Source of the DNA: UBA1479 sp002706405
GTDB taxonomy: Bacteria; Pseudomonadota; Alphaproteobacteria; Rhodospirillales; Casp-alpha2
Reading direction: 5' to 3'
NCBI GenBank assembly: GCA_963972255.1
Contig: CAXATO010000002.1
Location: 124,001 to 188,000 of the forward strand
DNA length: 64,000 nucleotides
Made by a program: the position numbers and the translations under genes. The notes under the pieces were generated by a model. It searched no databases, had not been told where the DNA came from, and saw only the letters and a list, made by a program, of their open reading frames with translations. This document shows positions 52,557 to 62,479 of this stretch, in pieces; position 1 is the first letter of the stretch, and every line of letters starts with the position of its first letter.

Positions 52557-53735
52557 TCAGCGGGCCTGGGGATTGACCAGATAGGCCATGGCGGCGTCGA
52601 CACCGCCCTTTTCATGTGGAACCTTGGCCAACTCCAACCCCATTTCGACGCCGGACAGCGTACCCATGAGCATCAGTTCGTTGAAGTCGCCCAAGTGGCC
52701 GATCCGGAACACCTTGTCGGCGATCTTGTTGAGGCCGTTGCCGAGCGACATGTCGAAGTTTTCCAGCGTCACTTTCCGGAAGTTGTCGGCGCTATGGCCC
52801 TCGGGCATGACCACGGCGGTCAACACGGGGGAGTACTCCTTGGGCTCTTGGCACAGAACCTCCAGGCCCCAGGCGTGGACGGCACGGCGGGTCGCCTCGG
52901 CAACACGCTCGTGGCGGGCGAACACGTTATCGAGCCCTTCCTCCATCAACATCGCAATGGCTTCCTTGAGGCCGTAGAGCAGATTGGTCGCCGGCGTGTA
53001 GGGGAAGTAGCCGGTCTTGTTCATGGTGATCATTTCATCCCAGGCCCAATAGGATTTGGGCAAGGTCGCCGACTTCGACACTTCCTGCGCCTTTTCCGAG
53101 ACGCAGTTGAAGCTGATTCCCGGCGGCAGCATCAAACCCTTCTGCGAGCCCGCGATGGCAACGTCGACGCCCCATTCGTCCTGACGGAAATCGGCCGAGG
53201 CCAAGCCTGAAATGGTGTCGACCATGAACAGGGCCGGATGGCCCGTGCGGTCCACGGCCTCACGCACCAGCTTGACCCGCGAGGTCACGCCGGTCGAGGT
53301 TTCGTTATGGACCATGCACACGGCCTTGATCTCGTGGTCCTTGTCTTCGTTCAACCGCTTTTCGATGGCGGCGGCGTCGACGCCGTGGCGCCAGTCGCCG
53401 TCGATGAATTCGGGCACCAGGCCAAGACGCAACGCCAGGTTCTTCCACAGGGTGGCGAACTGTCCGGTTTCATACATCAGCACCCGGTCGCCGGGCGACA
53501 TGGTGTTGGCCAGCGCCGCTTCCCAGGCACCGGTGCCGGAGGCGGGATAGATCACGACCTCGCACTTTTCCGTCTTGAAAACCTTCTTCATGCCGGCGAT
53601 GCAAGACAAGCCCAGGTCGGCGAAGTCGGGACCGCGATGGTCCATCACCGGATAGTCCATGGCGCGAAGGATGCGGTCGGGCGTGTTGGAGGGGCCCGGA
53701 ATCTGCAGGAAATGGCGGCCGCGGCGCACAGTCAT
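52557..53735 (-). CDS. sgaA: Serine-glyoxylate / alanine-glyoxylate aminotransferase
   Basis: PLP enzyme, class V aminotransferase, 392 residues. FLQIPGPSNTPDRILRAMDY with PVMDHRGPDFADLG marks the glyoxylate-aminotransferase branch; the PLP Lys is in AIAGSQKGLMLPPG. It would convert glyoxylate plus serine (or alanine) to glycine plus hydroxypyruvate (or pyruvate). Start ATG 53735 has AGAGGA eight bases upstream. Divergent from the large FAD/Fe-S dehydrogenase across 254 AT-rich bases, which suggests shared control, perhaps by the GntR regulator at 57151. Confidence 0.93.
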   Translation of the reverse strand: MTVRRGRHFLQIPGPSNTPDRILRAMDYPVMDHRGPDFADLGLSCIAGMKKVFKTEKCEVVIYPASGTGAWEAALANTMSPGDRVLMYETGQFATLWKNLALRLGLVPEFIDGDWRHGVDAAAIEKRLNEDKDHEIKAVCMVHNETSTGVTSRVKLVREAVDRTGHPALFMVDTISGLASADFRQDEWGVDVAIAGSQKGLMLPPGISFNCVSEKAQEVSKSATLPKSYWAWDEMITMNKTGYFPYTPATNLLYGLKEAIAMLMEEGLDNVFARHERVAEATRRAVHAWGLEVLCQEPKEYSPVLTAVVMPEGHSADNFRKVTLENFDMSLGNGLNKIADKVFRIGHLGDFNELMLMGTLSGVEMGLELAKVPHEKGGVDAAMAYLVNPQAR

Positions 53736-53989
53736 GATCGGATGTCCTCTTTATATTCGGGTTGCCGCGCCAGGGAGGCGCGATGACTTGGGAATTATGC
53801 ATACATTTTTTGGGCAAGCAACCCGGATTCAATGAAAGGCTGAAAAATTCATTTTTAACTCTTTTAAAACATATAGTTATAGGAAAGTCAGATGTCTTTT
53901 TATGACTCAAGATGATTTGTCTTATTGAATTTTGAATGCAATTTGCTACACTCCCGCCATCGAAACAGACAACTAAAGTGGATCCGCCC
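53736..53989. promoter_or_regulatory. AT-rich divergent control region
   Basis: For the dehydrogenase: TTGAAT (53925-53930), 16 bases, TACACT (53947-53952), about 38 bases before ATG 53990. For sgaA on the minus strand: TTGCTT, 16 bases, CATAAT near 53795. The palindromic ATGCAT within the latter is a possible site for a GntR-type regulator. Confidence 0.5.
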
Positions 53990-56986
53990 ATGGCCCTGCC
54001 CGACGCGCCCCTTGCCGCCTCCGCCCCCCGCAGCCGCCCGACCAAGGGGGATCCGGCGCTCGCCCGCCGCCTGAAGGCCGCGATCAAAGGCCAGGTCCTG
54101 TTCGATCCGTTCTCGCGCGGGCGCTATTCCACGGATGCCTCGATCTATCAGATCGAACCCCTGGGCGTGGTCGTGCCGGAAGACGCGGACGACGTGGCGG
54201 CGATCATTTCCATCGCTCGGGACGAGGGCGTGCCGCTTCTGCCTCGGGGTGGCGGCACCTCGCAATGCGGGCAGACCGTGGGCGAAGCCCTGGTCGTCGA
54301 CCTGTCGAAACATCTGAACAAGATTCTCGACTTCGATGCCTCGGGGCGCCAGGCCCTGGTCGAACCGGGTCTGGTGCTCGATCACCTCAATGCCTATCTC
54401 AAGCCCCACGGCCTGTGGTTCCCGGTCGACGTCTCGACCTCGTCCCGCGCCACCCTCGGCGGCATGGCCGGGAACAATTCCTGCGGCTCGCGCTCCATCG
54501 TCTACGGCACCATGCGCGACAATGTGCGCGCCATCGACGCCGTGACCATGGACGGCCGGGCCATGCGTTTCGGCGAGGTCTCCAATAACGAGCCGGCCGC
54601 CAAGCTGGACCCCGTGCAGCAGGACATGGTCGCCAAGCTTTTGGATATCGGCCGGCGCGAAGGCGACCACATCCGCCAATCCTTCCCCGACCTGATGCGC
54701 CGGGTCGGCGGCTACAACATCGATTCCCTGATGCCCGGCGGTGCGCCCAAGGGCCCCTGGGCCGAGGCGACGCTGTACCGTCAGCAGACCCATCCGAACC
54801 TGGCCCATCTTTTGATCGGGTCGGAAGGCACGCTGGCCTTTTCGACCAAGCTGCATCTGGACCTGCAGCCCCTGCCGAAGCACAAGGTGCTGGGCGTCTG
54901 CCATTTCCCGACCTTCTACAAATGCATGGACGCGGCCCAGCACCTGGTGACGCTCGGCCCGGCGGCGGTCGAACTGGTCGACCGCACCATGATCGGCCTG
55001 GCCCGCGACATCGAAATCTTCCGCCCCACGGTCGAACGCTTCGTGAAGGGGGAGCCGGATGCCCTGCTGCTGGTCGAATTCGCCGGCGAGGAGCGCGAAC
55101 CCCTGATCGCCAAGCTGAAACAGCTGGTCGAGATGATGGCCGACCTGGGCTTCCCCGACGCGGTGGTCGAGGCCGTGGACCCGGCCTTCCAGCGCGACGT
55201 CTGGGAGGTTCGTAAATCGGGCCTCAACATCATGATGTCCATGAAGGGGGACGGCAAGCCGATCTCCTTCGTCGAGGACTGCGCCGTGCGCCTGGAGGAC
55301 CTCGCCGAATACACGGACCGCCTGACGCAGGTATTCCACAAGCACAACACCGAAGGCACCTGGTACGCCCATGCCTCGGTCGGCACCCTGCATGTCCGGC
55401 CGGTGATCAATCTGAAACAGGAATTGGGTGCGAAGCAGATGCGCGCCATCGCCGAGGAAGCCTTCGAGATGGTCCGCGAATATAAGGGATCGCATTCGGG
55501 CGAACACGGCGACGGGCTGGTGCGCTCCGAATTCCACGAAGCCATGTTCGGAACGCGCATGATCGAGACCTTCAAGGAGGTCAAGAACACGGTCGATCCC
55601 ACGGGCCTGATGAACCCGGGCAAGATCGTCGACCCGCCCAAGATGGACGACCGCTCCCTGTTCCGCTTCAAGCCGGGCTACAAGACGGAGCAGATCGCGA
55701 CGGTCCTCGACTGGTCCGACTGGGGCGGCTTCGCGGGTGCTGTCGAGATGTGCAACAACAACGGTGCCTGCCGCAAACGCGACGCCGGGGTGATGTGCCC
55801 GTCCTACCGCGCCACGGGGGACGAACAGCACCTGACCCGGGGCCGCGCCAACACGCTGCGCCTCGCGATTTCGAGACAGCTCGGCCCCGACGCCTTTACC
55901 TCCGACGACATGGCCGCGACCATGAAGCTCTGCGTCGGCTGCAAGGGCTGCAAGCGCGAATGCCCCACGGGCGTCGACATGGCGCGCATGAAGGTCGAAT
56001 TCCTGAATCAGTACAACAAGCGTCACGGGCTGCGCCTGTTCGACCGGCTGGTCGCCTATCTGCCGCGCTATGCCCCCGCCGCCAGCAAAGTTTCCTGGCT
56101 GCTGAACCTGCGCGACACGATCCCCGGCGCCGCCTGGCTGTCGGAAAAACTGCTGGGCTTTTCCGCCGACCGCAGCCTGCCGCGCTGGGCCGCGACGCCG
56201 GACAAGGGCGCAACCCCGGTCGACCCGAACGCCTGTCCGGTGGGCAAGGCGGTGGTCCTGCTGGGCGACACCTTCAACACCTATTTCGAGCCGGAGAATC
56301 TGGCCGCCGCGCGCCGGGTGCTGACCGCCGCCGGCTATCGCGTCGTCACCGCCCAGGCCCCGGACCGCGCGCGGCCGCTGTGCTGCGGCCGCACCTTCCT
56401 GGCCGCCGGCCTGGCCGAGGAAGCGAAGAAGGAAGCGCAGCGCACGCTCGACGCCTTGAAGCCTTTCGTCGACGCGGGCGTGCCCATCGTCGGGCTGGAG
56501 CCGTCGTGCCTCTTGACCCTGCGCGACGAGTTCACGGTCCTGCTGCCGGGCGACGACAGCAAGGCGCTGGCCGCCAAGGCCATGCTGTTCGAGGAATTCC
56601 TGGCGAGCGAAGCCGCGGCCGGCACCCTGACCCTGCCGCTGAAGGATGCCGAGGACGGCAAGGCGCTGCTGCACGGCCATTGCCACCAGAAGGCCTTCGC
56701 CGCCATGGGCGCGGTGGAGACAACGCTGCGTCTGGTCCCGGGATTGAACGTGGAGACGATTGAATCGAGCTGCTGCGGCATGGCAGGCGCCTTTGGGTAT
56801 GACAAGGACAACGTCGATGTCTCCAAACGCATGGGCGAACTGTCTCTGCTGCCCGCCGTGCGCGATGCCGACGCCGACACGATGATCGTCGCCGACGGCA
56901 CCAGCTGCCGCCATCAGATCGCCGACGGCACGCCGCGCGACGCGGTGCACGTCGCGCAAGTCCTCGACCGTTATTTGACAATTTGA
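53990..56986 (+). CDS. FAD-binding and (4Fe-4S) 2-hydroxyacid dehydrogenase (YdiJ/D-lactate/2-hydroxyglutarate type)
   Basis: 998 residues, membrane-associated oxidation of a D-2-hydroxyacid. N-terminal FAD domain (about 45-290) with PRGGGTSQCGQTVGEALVVD and MAGNNSCGSRSIVYGT; FAD-oxidase C domain to about 560 with SGEHGDGLVRSEFHEAMFG; Fe-S domain with CNNNGACRKRDAGVMCPSY and CVGCKGCKRECPTGVD; C-terminal CCG domains with CCGRTFLAAG and SSCCGMAGAFGYDKDN. The start is ATG 53990, because a good -10 (TACACT) lies between it and the upstream in-frame ATG 53936. A GntR gene follows, likely its regulator. Confidence 0.92.
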   Translation: MALPDAPLAASAPRSRPTKGDPALARRLKAAIKGQVLFDPFSRGRYSTDASIYQIEPLGVVVPEDADDVAAIISIARDEGVPLLPRGGGTSQCGQTVGEALVVDLSKHLNKILDFDASGRQALVEPGLVLDHLNAYLKPHGLWFPVDVSTSSRATLGGMAGNNSCGSRSIVYGTMRDNVRAIDAVTMDGRAMRFGEVSNNEPAAKLDPVQQDMVAKLLDIGRREGDHIRQSFPDLMRRVGGYNIDSLMPGGAPKGPWAEATLYRQQTHPNLAHLLIGSEGTLAFSTKLHLDLQPLPKHKVLGVCHFPTFYKCMDAAQHLVTLGPAAVELVDRTMIGLARDIEIFRPTVERFVKGEPDALLLVEFAGEEREPLIAKLKQLVEMMADLGFPDAVVEAVDPAFQRDVWEVRKSGLNIMMSMKGDGKPISFVEDCAVRLEDLAEYTDRLTQVFHKHNTEGTWYAHASVGTLHVRPVINLKQELGAKQMRAIAEEAFEMVREYKGSHSGEHGDGLVRSEFHEAMFGTRMIETFKEVKNTVDPTGLMNPGKIVDPPKMDDRSLFRFKPGYKTEQIATVLDWSDWGGFAGAVEMCNNNGACRKRDAGVMCPSYRATGDEQHLTRGRANTLRLAISRQLGPDAFTSDDMAATMKLCVGCKGCKRECPTGVDMARMKVEFLNQYNKRHGLRLFDRLVAYLPRYAPAASKVSWLLNLRDTIPGAAWLSEKLLGFSADRSLPRWAATPDKGATPVDPNACPVGKAVVLLGDTFNTYFEPENLAAARRVLTAAGYRVVTAQAPDRARPLCCGRTFLAAGLAEEAKKEAQRTLDALKPFVDAGVPIVGLEPSCLLTLRDEFTVLLPGDDSKALAAKAMLFEEFLASEAAAGTLTLPLKDAEDGKALLHGHCHQKAFAAMGAVETTLRLVPGLNVETIESSCCGMAGAFGYDKDNVDVSKRMGELSLLPAVRDADADTMIVADGTSCRHQIADGTPRDAVHVAQVLDRYLTI

Positions 56987-57150
56987 ACCACGGAGACAAT
57001 GAGGCAGGGAGAAAAACTGGATGAGAGAACATCAGATTATCCCGCCACTTCCTGCCCCTTGGGCATTGAGGGTATCGGGAAAGGCAACCGTTTCCCTCAC
57101 CGTCTCACCGCCTCAGTGGTTTTCCTTTCTTGAATCGAAAGATTAGGCCC

Positions 57151-57825
57151 ATGGACGAAATCCCCATCTCACCCATCGAGCGCCCGTCCCTGCACGACAC
57201 CATCGTCAACCGGGTACGGGCCATGGTCTATGACGGCGATCTGAAGCCCGGCGACAAGGTGCCGGAACGCCTGTTGTGCGAGACGCTCGGCATTTCCCGC
57301 ACACCGCTGCGCGAAGCCTTGAAGGTGCTGGCGTCGGAAGGCGTTTTGGAGTTGCTGCCCAATCGGGGGGCGCGGGTCGCCAAGCTGACCGCCGCCGATG
57401 TCGACGAGATGTTCCCCGTCATGGGCGCCTTGGAAGCGCTTGCCGGAGAACTTGCCTGCGCCAATGCGACGGAGGCCGACTTGGCCGAACTGCGCGCCCT
57501 GCATTACCAGATGGCCCTGCACCACACGCGGAGAGAGCGCGCGGACTATTTCGCCCTCAACCAGAAGATCCACGAAAAGATCATGGGCTCGGCCGGCAAC
57601 GACCTGTTGGTCGCCATGTACGAAGGCCTAGCCGGACGCATCCGCCGGGCGCGCTATATTTCCTCCATCACGTCGGAGCGCTGGAAACAGGCCATGGCCG
57701 AACACGAAGACATGCTGGCCGCTCTGGAAGCCCGCGACGGCCCCAAACTCGCCAAGGTCCTGCGCGATCATCTGCAGAACAAATGCGAAGCGGTGAAGGA
57801 AGCCCTGCGCCAGGACGCGGACTGA
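57151..57825 (+). CDS. GntR family transcriptional regulator (FCD subfamily)
   Basis: 224 residues. Winged HTH at about 12-80: LHDTIVNRVRAMVYDGDLKP, LCETLGISRTPLREALKVLA and LELLPNRGARVAK; then the all-helical FCD effector domain with the metal/ligand His in HYQMALHHTRR, NQKIHEKIM and AEHEDMLAALEARD. The effector is probably a carboxylic acid. ATG 57151 is preferred over TTG 57130 from conservation of the N-terminus. Adjacent to the dehydrogenase it probably senses. Confidence 0.9.
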   Translation: MDEIPISPIERPSLHDTIVNRVRAMVYDGDLKPGDKVPERLLCETLGISRTPLREALKVLASEGVLELLPNRGARVAKLTAADVDEMFPVMGALEALAGELACANATEADLAELRALHYQMALHHTRRERADYFALNQKIHEKIMGSAGNDLLVAMYEGLAGRIRRARYISSITSERWKQAMAEHEDMLAALEARDGPKLAKVLRDHLQNKCEAVKEALRQDAD

Positions 57826-57912
57826 TCCCCCTGCCCAATGACGCAGCCGTGACTTCCCGGTGAGCGCTTCGATCTGTTAGACAGGCGGCCACCTGAAGGG
57901 AGCCTGCATTCC

Positions 57913-59280
57913 GTGATTGAGCATTTGCGCGCGGCAGTCCATCGTTCCGGCATGTGGACGTCCTGCATGATCTTTATTTTCGGCAAGCCGGTGTCCGGGC
58001 GGCTGCCCGCTCGCGTGCGCGAGCGCATCGCCCGCCAGCAACTGCGGAGCGAGCGGCTCATCAGCTGGGTGCAGATGCTGCTGGTCGTGCTGTTCGCCAG
58101 CCTGTGGGCCGTGGCCCCCAAGACGGCGACCAACCCGGATTTCAATCTGGTGCCCTTCGCCTTGGGCTTCTATTTCCTGTTCACCCTGGCGCGTCTGATC
58201 GCCGCCTATCGCGGCACGCTGACCAAACCCTTCCTGATGGTCTCGGTGGTGATCGACGTCGGGCTGCTGATGCTGCTGATCTGGTCGTTCCATATTCAGT
58301 ACATGCAGCCAGCGAGCTTCTATCTGAAGGCGCCGACGCTGATGTACGTATTCATCTTCATCGCGCTCCGCGCGATCCGGTTCGAGCCGGGCTACATCGT
58401 TTTGGCAGGCGCCACGGCGGCGCTCGGCTGGATCACGCTGATGCTCTACGTCGTCCATGCCGAAGCGGGCAATCCCATGATCACCCGCGACTACGTGGCA
58501 TACATGACGTCGAACGCCATTTTGATCGGCGCCGAGGTCGACAAGATCGTCTCGATCCTGCTGGTCACCGCCGTATTGGCCATCGCCGTGCTGCGCGCCC
58601 AGCGATCCCTCTACCGCGCGATCATCGACAGCACGGCGGCCCAGGACCTGACGCGCTTCGTCTCCAAGGAAGTGGCGGACCGCATCACCCAGGCGGACCG
58701 GGCGATCCAGCCCGGCGACGGCGAAAGCAAGGTGGCGACCATCGTTTTCACGGACATCGAAGGCTTTTCCACGGCGTCGGAGAAAATGTCACCGGCCGAA
58801 CTGGCCCGCACCATCAACGATTACTTCCAGGCCATGGGCGCGGTCATCACCCGCCACGGCGGCGTGGTGCTGCTGTTCGAAGGAGACGCCATGCTGATCA
58901 CCTTCAACGCCGTCACGCCGCAGGATGACCATGCGGCGAGAGGGCTCGCCTGCGCGCTGGAGATTGAACGGGTGTGCCGTGCGCGGACCTTCGGCGACGG
59001 CGTCACGCTGTTGACCCGCTGCGGCGTCAACACGGGGCCCATCGTGGTCGGCGCCGTGGGCACGGCGGAACGCCTGACCTTCACCGTGCACGGCGACAAC
59101 GTGAACATCGCCGCAAGGCTGGAACAGCTGAACAAGCAGTACGGGACCTACGTCATGTGCACAGAGGAAACCGCCGACAGCTGCGGCGGGGGTTATGACT
59201 GTGCATTTCAGGGGGAAATCCCGGTCAAGGGCCGGGCGGCGCCGGTGAAGGTCTATTCCGTCGCCGCCGGATCGGCCTGA
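57913..59280 (+). CDS. Membrane-bound adenylate/guanylate cyclase (class III)
   Basis: 455 residues. N-terminal membrane domain of six hydrophobic segments (about 45-235), then a short helix and the cyclase catalytic domain (about 275-440). Metal-binding Asp are in VFTDIEGFSTA and LFEGDAML, and the catalytic Asn/Arg region is GDNVNIAARLEQLN after GVNTGPIVVGAVGT. So cAMP (or cGMP) synthesis is likely, regulated through the membrane part. The start is GTG 57913 with GAAGGGAG about 12 bases upstream. It overlaps the convergent HAD gene by 28 bases. Confidence 0.88.
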   Translation: MIEHLRAAVHRSGMWTSCMIFIFGKPVSGRLPARVRERIARQQLRSERLISWVQMLLVVLFASLWAVAPKTATNPDFNLVPFALGFYFLFTLARLIAAYRGTLTKPFLMVSVVIDVGLLMLLIWSFHIQYMQPASFYLKAPTLMYVFIFIALRAIRFEPGYIVLAGATAALGWITLMLYVVHAEAGNPMITRDYVAYMTSNAILIGAEVDKIVSILLVTAVLAIAVLRAQRSLYRAIIDSTAAQDLTRFVSKEVADRITQADRAIQPGDGESKVATIVFTDIEGFSTASEKMSPAELARTINDYFQAMGAVITRHGGVVLLFEGDAMLITFNAVTPQDDHAARGLACALEIERVCRARTFGDGVTLLTRCGVNTGPIVVGAVGTAERLTFTVHGDNVNIAARLEQLNKQYGTYVMCTEETADSCGGGYDCAFQGEIPVKGRAAPVKVYSVAAGSA

Positions 59281-60074
59281 GCCGCCAACACCGCGTCCAC
59301 CGCTTCCGCGAAGCCCGTACCCGAGGCCCCTTCCGTCACATAGGCGGGCTTGGCGTCGAGCCGGTCCGTGAAGTCACGCACGTTGGCGACACCCACGGCA
59401 TGAGGGAAGAAGTCGAACAAGGGCGCATCGTTGGGGCTGTCGCCGACGAACATCCAGCGCGCCCGTTCGTCCGCGTCGGACACGTCGGCGCGGAACAGCT
59501 CACGCAGCACCAGGCAGGTCGTCGTCAGCTTGTCATAGGGGCCGAGCCAGCCGTTGACGTGAATGTTGGAATAGGTCGCGGTCATGCCGGCCGCTTCCAT
59601 GATGGAGACGATCTGGGCGACCGCTTCCTCACCCAATGGCGCCACGTCCTGCGCATGGTCGATGGCAAGATCGGTTTCCCGATAGGCCTGATCGGCGGCG
59701 AGCGCCGCCCCCGGAACCTCGGCGATGATCGCTTCCAGCACCTTTTCGTACTGGGCCCAATGATTCCGCCGTTCGTCGCGGGCCAGGATATGCAGATGCA
59801 CCATGCGGCCCGAATCAGGATGCAGGCGGAACACGAAGCCGCCCGATTCCCCGACCACGGCATCGACCGGCCAGGTCCGCGCCATGGCGTCGCAGGTGCC
59901 GGCGGCGGCGCCGGTCACGGCGACGACCTTGAGCCCGGCCGCTTGGGCGCGCTCCAGCGCCGCCAAGGCTGTCGAGGTGATCTTGCCGTCGGTCGTCAGG
60001 GTGCCGTCGACATCGGTGATGATGCCGCGAATGGCGCGCCGGTGGTCGAGAGAAAAAGCGTCGAGGGGGCCCAT
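59253..60074 (-). CDS. HAD-family phosphatase (Cof/type IIB)
   Basis: 273 residues, Mg-dependent phosphatase of small metabolites. Motif I DVDGTLTTDGK, motif II VVAVTGAAAG, motif IV FVGDSPNDAPLFDFF; the IIB cap lies between II and III, like mannosyl-3-phosphoglycerate and sugar-phosphate phosphatases. Start ATG 60072-60074 shares a base with the pheT stop (TGATG), so it is translated from the pheST mRNA; a metabolic link to Phe-tRNA synthetase is not obvious. Confidence 0.88.
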   Translation of the reverse strand: MGPLDAFSLDHRRAIRGIITDVDGTLTTDGKITSTALAALERAQAAGLKVVAVTGAAAGTCDAMARTWPVDAVVGESGGFVFRLHPDSGRMVHLHILARDERRNHWAQYEKVLEAIIAEVPGAALAADQAYRETDLAIDHAQDVAPLGEEAVAQIVSIMEAAGMTATYSNIHVNGWLGPYDKLTTTCLVLRELFRADVSDADERARWMFVGDSPNDAPLFDFFPHAVGVANVRDFTDRLDAKPAYVTEGASGTGFAEAVDAVLAAQADPAATE

Positions 60075-62479
60075 CAGGTCCGCAGTTCGCCGCCGGTGAC
60101 CTTGATCACGCTGGCGATGACCTTGTCGGCGACGGCTTCGATCTCGGCGTCGGTCAGCGTCTTGTCCACGGGCTGCAGGACGACGTTGATGGCGAGCGAC
60201 TTCTTGCCCTCGCCCACGCCCTTGCCCTCGTAGACGTCGAACAGGGTGACCTCGGTGATCAGGGCCTTGTCGGCGGCATGGGCCGCATTGATGACCTTGG
60301 CCGCCTCAACATCCGCATCGACGACGAAGGCGAAATCACGGGCGACCGGCTGCAGCGCCGACAGGACCAGCGGCGGCCGGGCCGCCGACTTCTTGGCCTT
60401 CACCGCCGGCAGATTGCCGAAATAAATTTCGAAGGCCACGGCCGGGCCCTTAACGTCCATGGTTTTCAGGACCGCCGGATGCAGTTCGCCGAAGGCCGCC
60501 AGCACCATGGGGCCGAGACGCAGGGTGCCGGAGCGGCCCGGGTGATACCAACTCGGCGCATCCGTCTTGATCTGCGCGCGCTCGGCCGGCAGGCCGAGAT
60601 CGGCCAGCACCGCCTGGGCATCGGCCTTGGCGTCGTAGGCATCGAAACCGCGGGGGGGCGTGGCCCAATGACGGGGGCCGGTCTTGCCGACGCGGATGCC
60701 GGCGGCGACCAGTTGCTGGTCTTCCGGCTTGGCGCCCGGGAATTGGGGGCCCACTTCGAACAGGGAAAGGTCGGCATAGCCGCGGGCCTGATTGCGCGCG
60801 GCGGCCGCCAGCAGGTTGGGCAGGATCGACGGGCGCATGACGTCAAGGTCGGCGGAAATCGGGTTCAAAAGCCGCATGGCCGGGTCGACGCCGCCGAACA
60901 ATTTGGCCTGGGCGTCGGGCATGAAGGAATAGGTCACGGCCTCGACCATGCCGCGCTGGGCCAACAGGCGCCGCGCCTGGGCCCGGCGGCGCTGGTCCGG
61001 GGTCATGACCGGCCCCTGCGTGCCTTCGGGGCGGGTGACGGAGACGGGCCGGATGCGGTCATAGCCGTTAATGCGCACGACCTCTTCCACCAGGCAGGCT
61101 TCGGAGACGATGTCGGAGCGCCACGACGGAACGCTGACCACCAGGCGGCTGCCCTGGTCGGATTCGATGGCGAAACCCAGGACGTTGAGAATGCGCCGGG
61201 CCTCGACGCCCTCGACCTCGGTGCCGCCCAAGGTCGCGACCTTGTCCAGGTTGAAGTCGAGCGTGCGCTTCCAATCGGGGCCCGCGCCGGCGGACACCAC
61301 GTTGGACGGCTCGCCGCCGCAAAGCTCCAGGATCAGACGCGTCGCGACCTCGCAGGCGTCGTCGAGGAAGGCCGGGTCGACGCCGCGCTCGAAGCGATAG
61401 CGCGCGTCGGTCTGAAGGTTCAGCTTGCGCCCGGTCATGGCCGTGCGCACGGGATCGAAATAGGCGACTTCCAGGAACACGTCCGTCGTCGCCTCGGTGC
61501 AGCCCGAGTCCAGGCCGCCGACCACGCCGGCCACGGCCTGCGGGCCGGTGTCGTCGGCGATCACGGTCATGTCCGCATCCAGGTCGTAGTCGACCTCGTT
61601 CAGCGCCCGGATTTTTTCGCCGGGCTTGGCCAGACGGGCGGTGATGGTGCCCGAGACCTTGGCCGCGTCGAACACATGCAGCGGACGGTCGAATTCGAAG
61701 GAAATGTAGTTGGTGATGTCGACCAGGGCCGAAATCGGGCGTAGGCCGACCGCCATCAGCCGATCCTGCAGCCATTTCGGGCTGGGTCCGTTCTTCACGC
61801 CGCGAAAGGCGCGGCCGACGAATTTGGAACACGCACTGGCCGTCTCTTCCGTGAAGTCGAGCGCCACCTTGAGGGGGCTGTCGAACACGCCCGCCACCGG
61901 CGAGGTGTCGAGGGGCTTCAGGCTGCCGAGCCCGGAGGCGGCAAGATCGCGGGCGATGCCGCGCACGCCGAGGCAATCGCCGCGGTTGGGCGTGATGGCG
62001 ATTTCGATGACCGGATCGGCGAGCCCCATGACATCGACGGCGCGGGCCCCGACGTCGGCGTCCGCCGGCAGTTCGACGATGCCGTCGTGTTCGTCCGACA
62101 GGCCCATTTCCCGTTCCGACAGCAGCATGCCGTTGGACGTGACGCCGCGGATTTCCGTGGGCTTCAGGGTGATGCCCGTGCCCGGGACGTAGGAGCCCGA
62201 GGGCGCGAATACGCCCTTCAGCCCGGTCCGCGCGTTGGGCGCGCCACAGACCAGTTCGATCGTTTCCGTGCCGGTGTTCACCTGGCAGACGCGCAGGCGA
62301 TCCGCGTCGGGATGCTGCTTGGCGTCCAGCACTTCGCCGACGACGAAGGTTTCCAGGCCCTTGGCCCGGTCGGTCACCCCTTCGACCTCGAGCCCGACCA
62401 TGGTCAGGCGGTCGAGAATCTCGTCCAGCGTCGCGTCCGTTTCCAGATGCTGCTTGAGCCAACCCAGAGTGAACTTCAT
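60074..62479 (-). CDS. pheT: Phenylalanyl-tRNA synthetase beta subunit
   Basis: 801-residue subunit of the (alpha-beta)2 enzyme. Domains in order: N-terminal helix MKFTLGWLKQHLETDATLDE, tRNA-binding EMAP-like domain with VVGEVLDAKQHPDADRLRVC, B3/B4 editing domain with ITPNRGDCLGVRGIARDLAA, B5 domain, catalytic-like core with NPISADLDVMRPSILPNLLA and the C-terminal anticodon-binding FDX-ACB domain (PVARDFAFVVDADVE). ATGA overlap with the pheS stop. Confidence 0.97.
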   Translation of the reverse strand: MKFTLGWLKQHLETDATLDEILDRLTMVGLEVEGVTDRAKGLETFVVGEVLDAKQHPDADRLRVCQVNTGTETIELVCGAPNARTGLKGVFAPSGSYVPGTGITLKPTEIRGVTSNGMLLSEREMGLSDEHDGIVELPADADVGARAVDVMGLADPVIEIAITPNRGDCLGVRGIARDLAASGLGSLKPLDTSPVAGVFDSPLKVALDFTEETASACSKFVGRAFRGVKNGPSPKWLQDRLMAVGLRPISALVDITNYISFEFDRPLHVFDAAKVSGTITARLAKPGEKIRALNEVDYDLDADMTVIADDTGPQAVAGVVGGLDSGCTEATTDVFLEVAYFDPVRTAMTGRKLNLQTDARYRFERGVDPAFLDDACEVATRLILELCGGEPSNVVSAGAGPDWKRTLDFNLDKVATLGGTEVEGVEARRILNVLGFAIESDQGSRLVVSVPSWRSDIVSEACLVEEVVRINGYDRIRPVSVTRPEGTQGPVMTPDQRRRAQARRLLAQRGMVEAVTYSFMPDAQAKLFGGVDPAMRLLNPISADLDVMRPSILPNLLAAAARNQARGYADLSLFEVGPQFPGAKPEDQQLVAAGIRVGKTGPRHWATPPRGFDAYDAKADAQAVLADLGLPAERAQIKTDAPSWYHPGRSGTLRLGPMVLAAFGELHPAVLKTMDVKGPAVAFEIYFGNLPAVKAKKSAARPPLVLSALQPVARDFAFVVDADVEAAKVINAAHAADKALITEVTLFDVYEGKGVGEGKKSLAINVVLQPVDKTLTDAEIEAVADKVIASVIKVTGGELRT

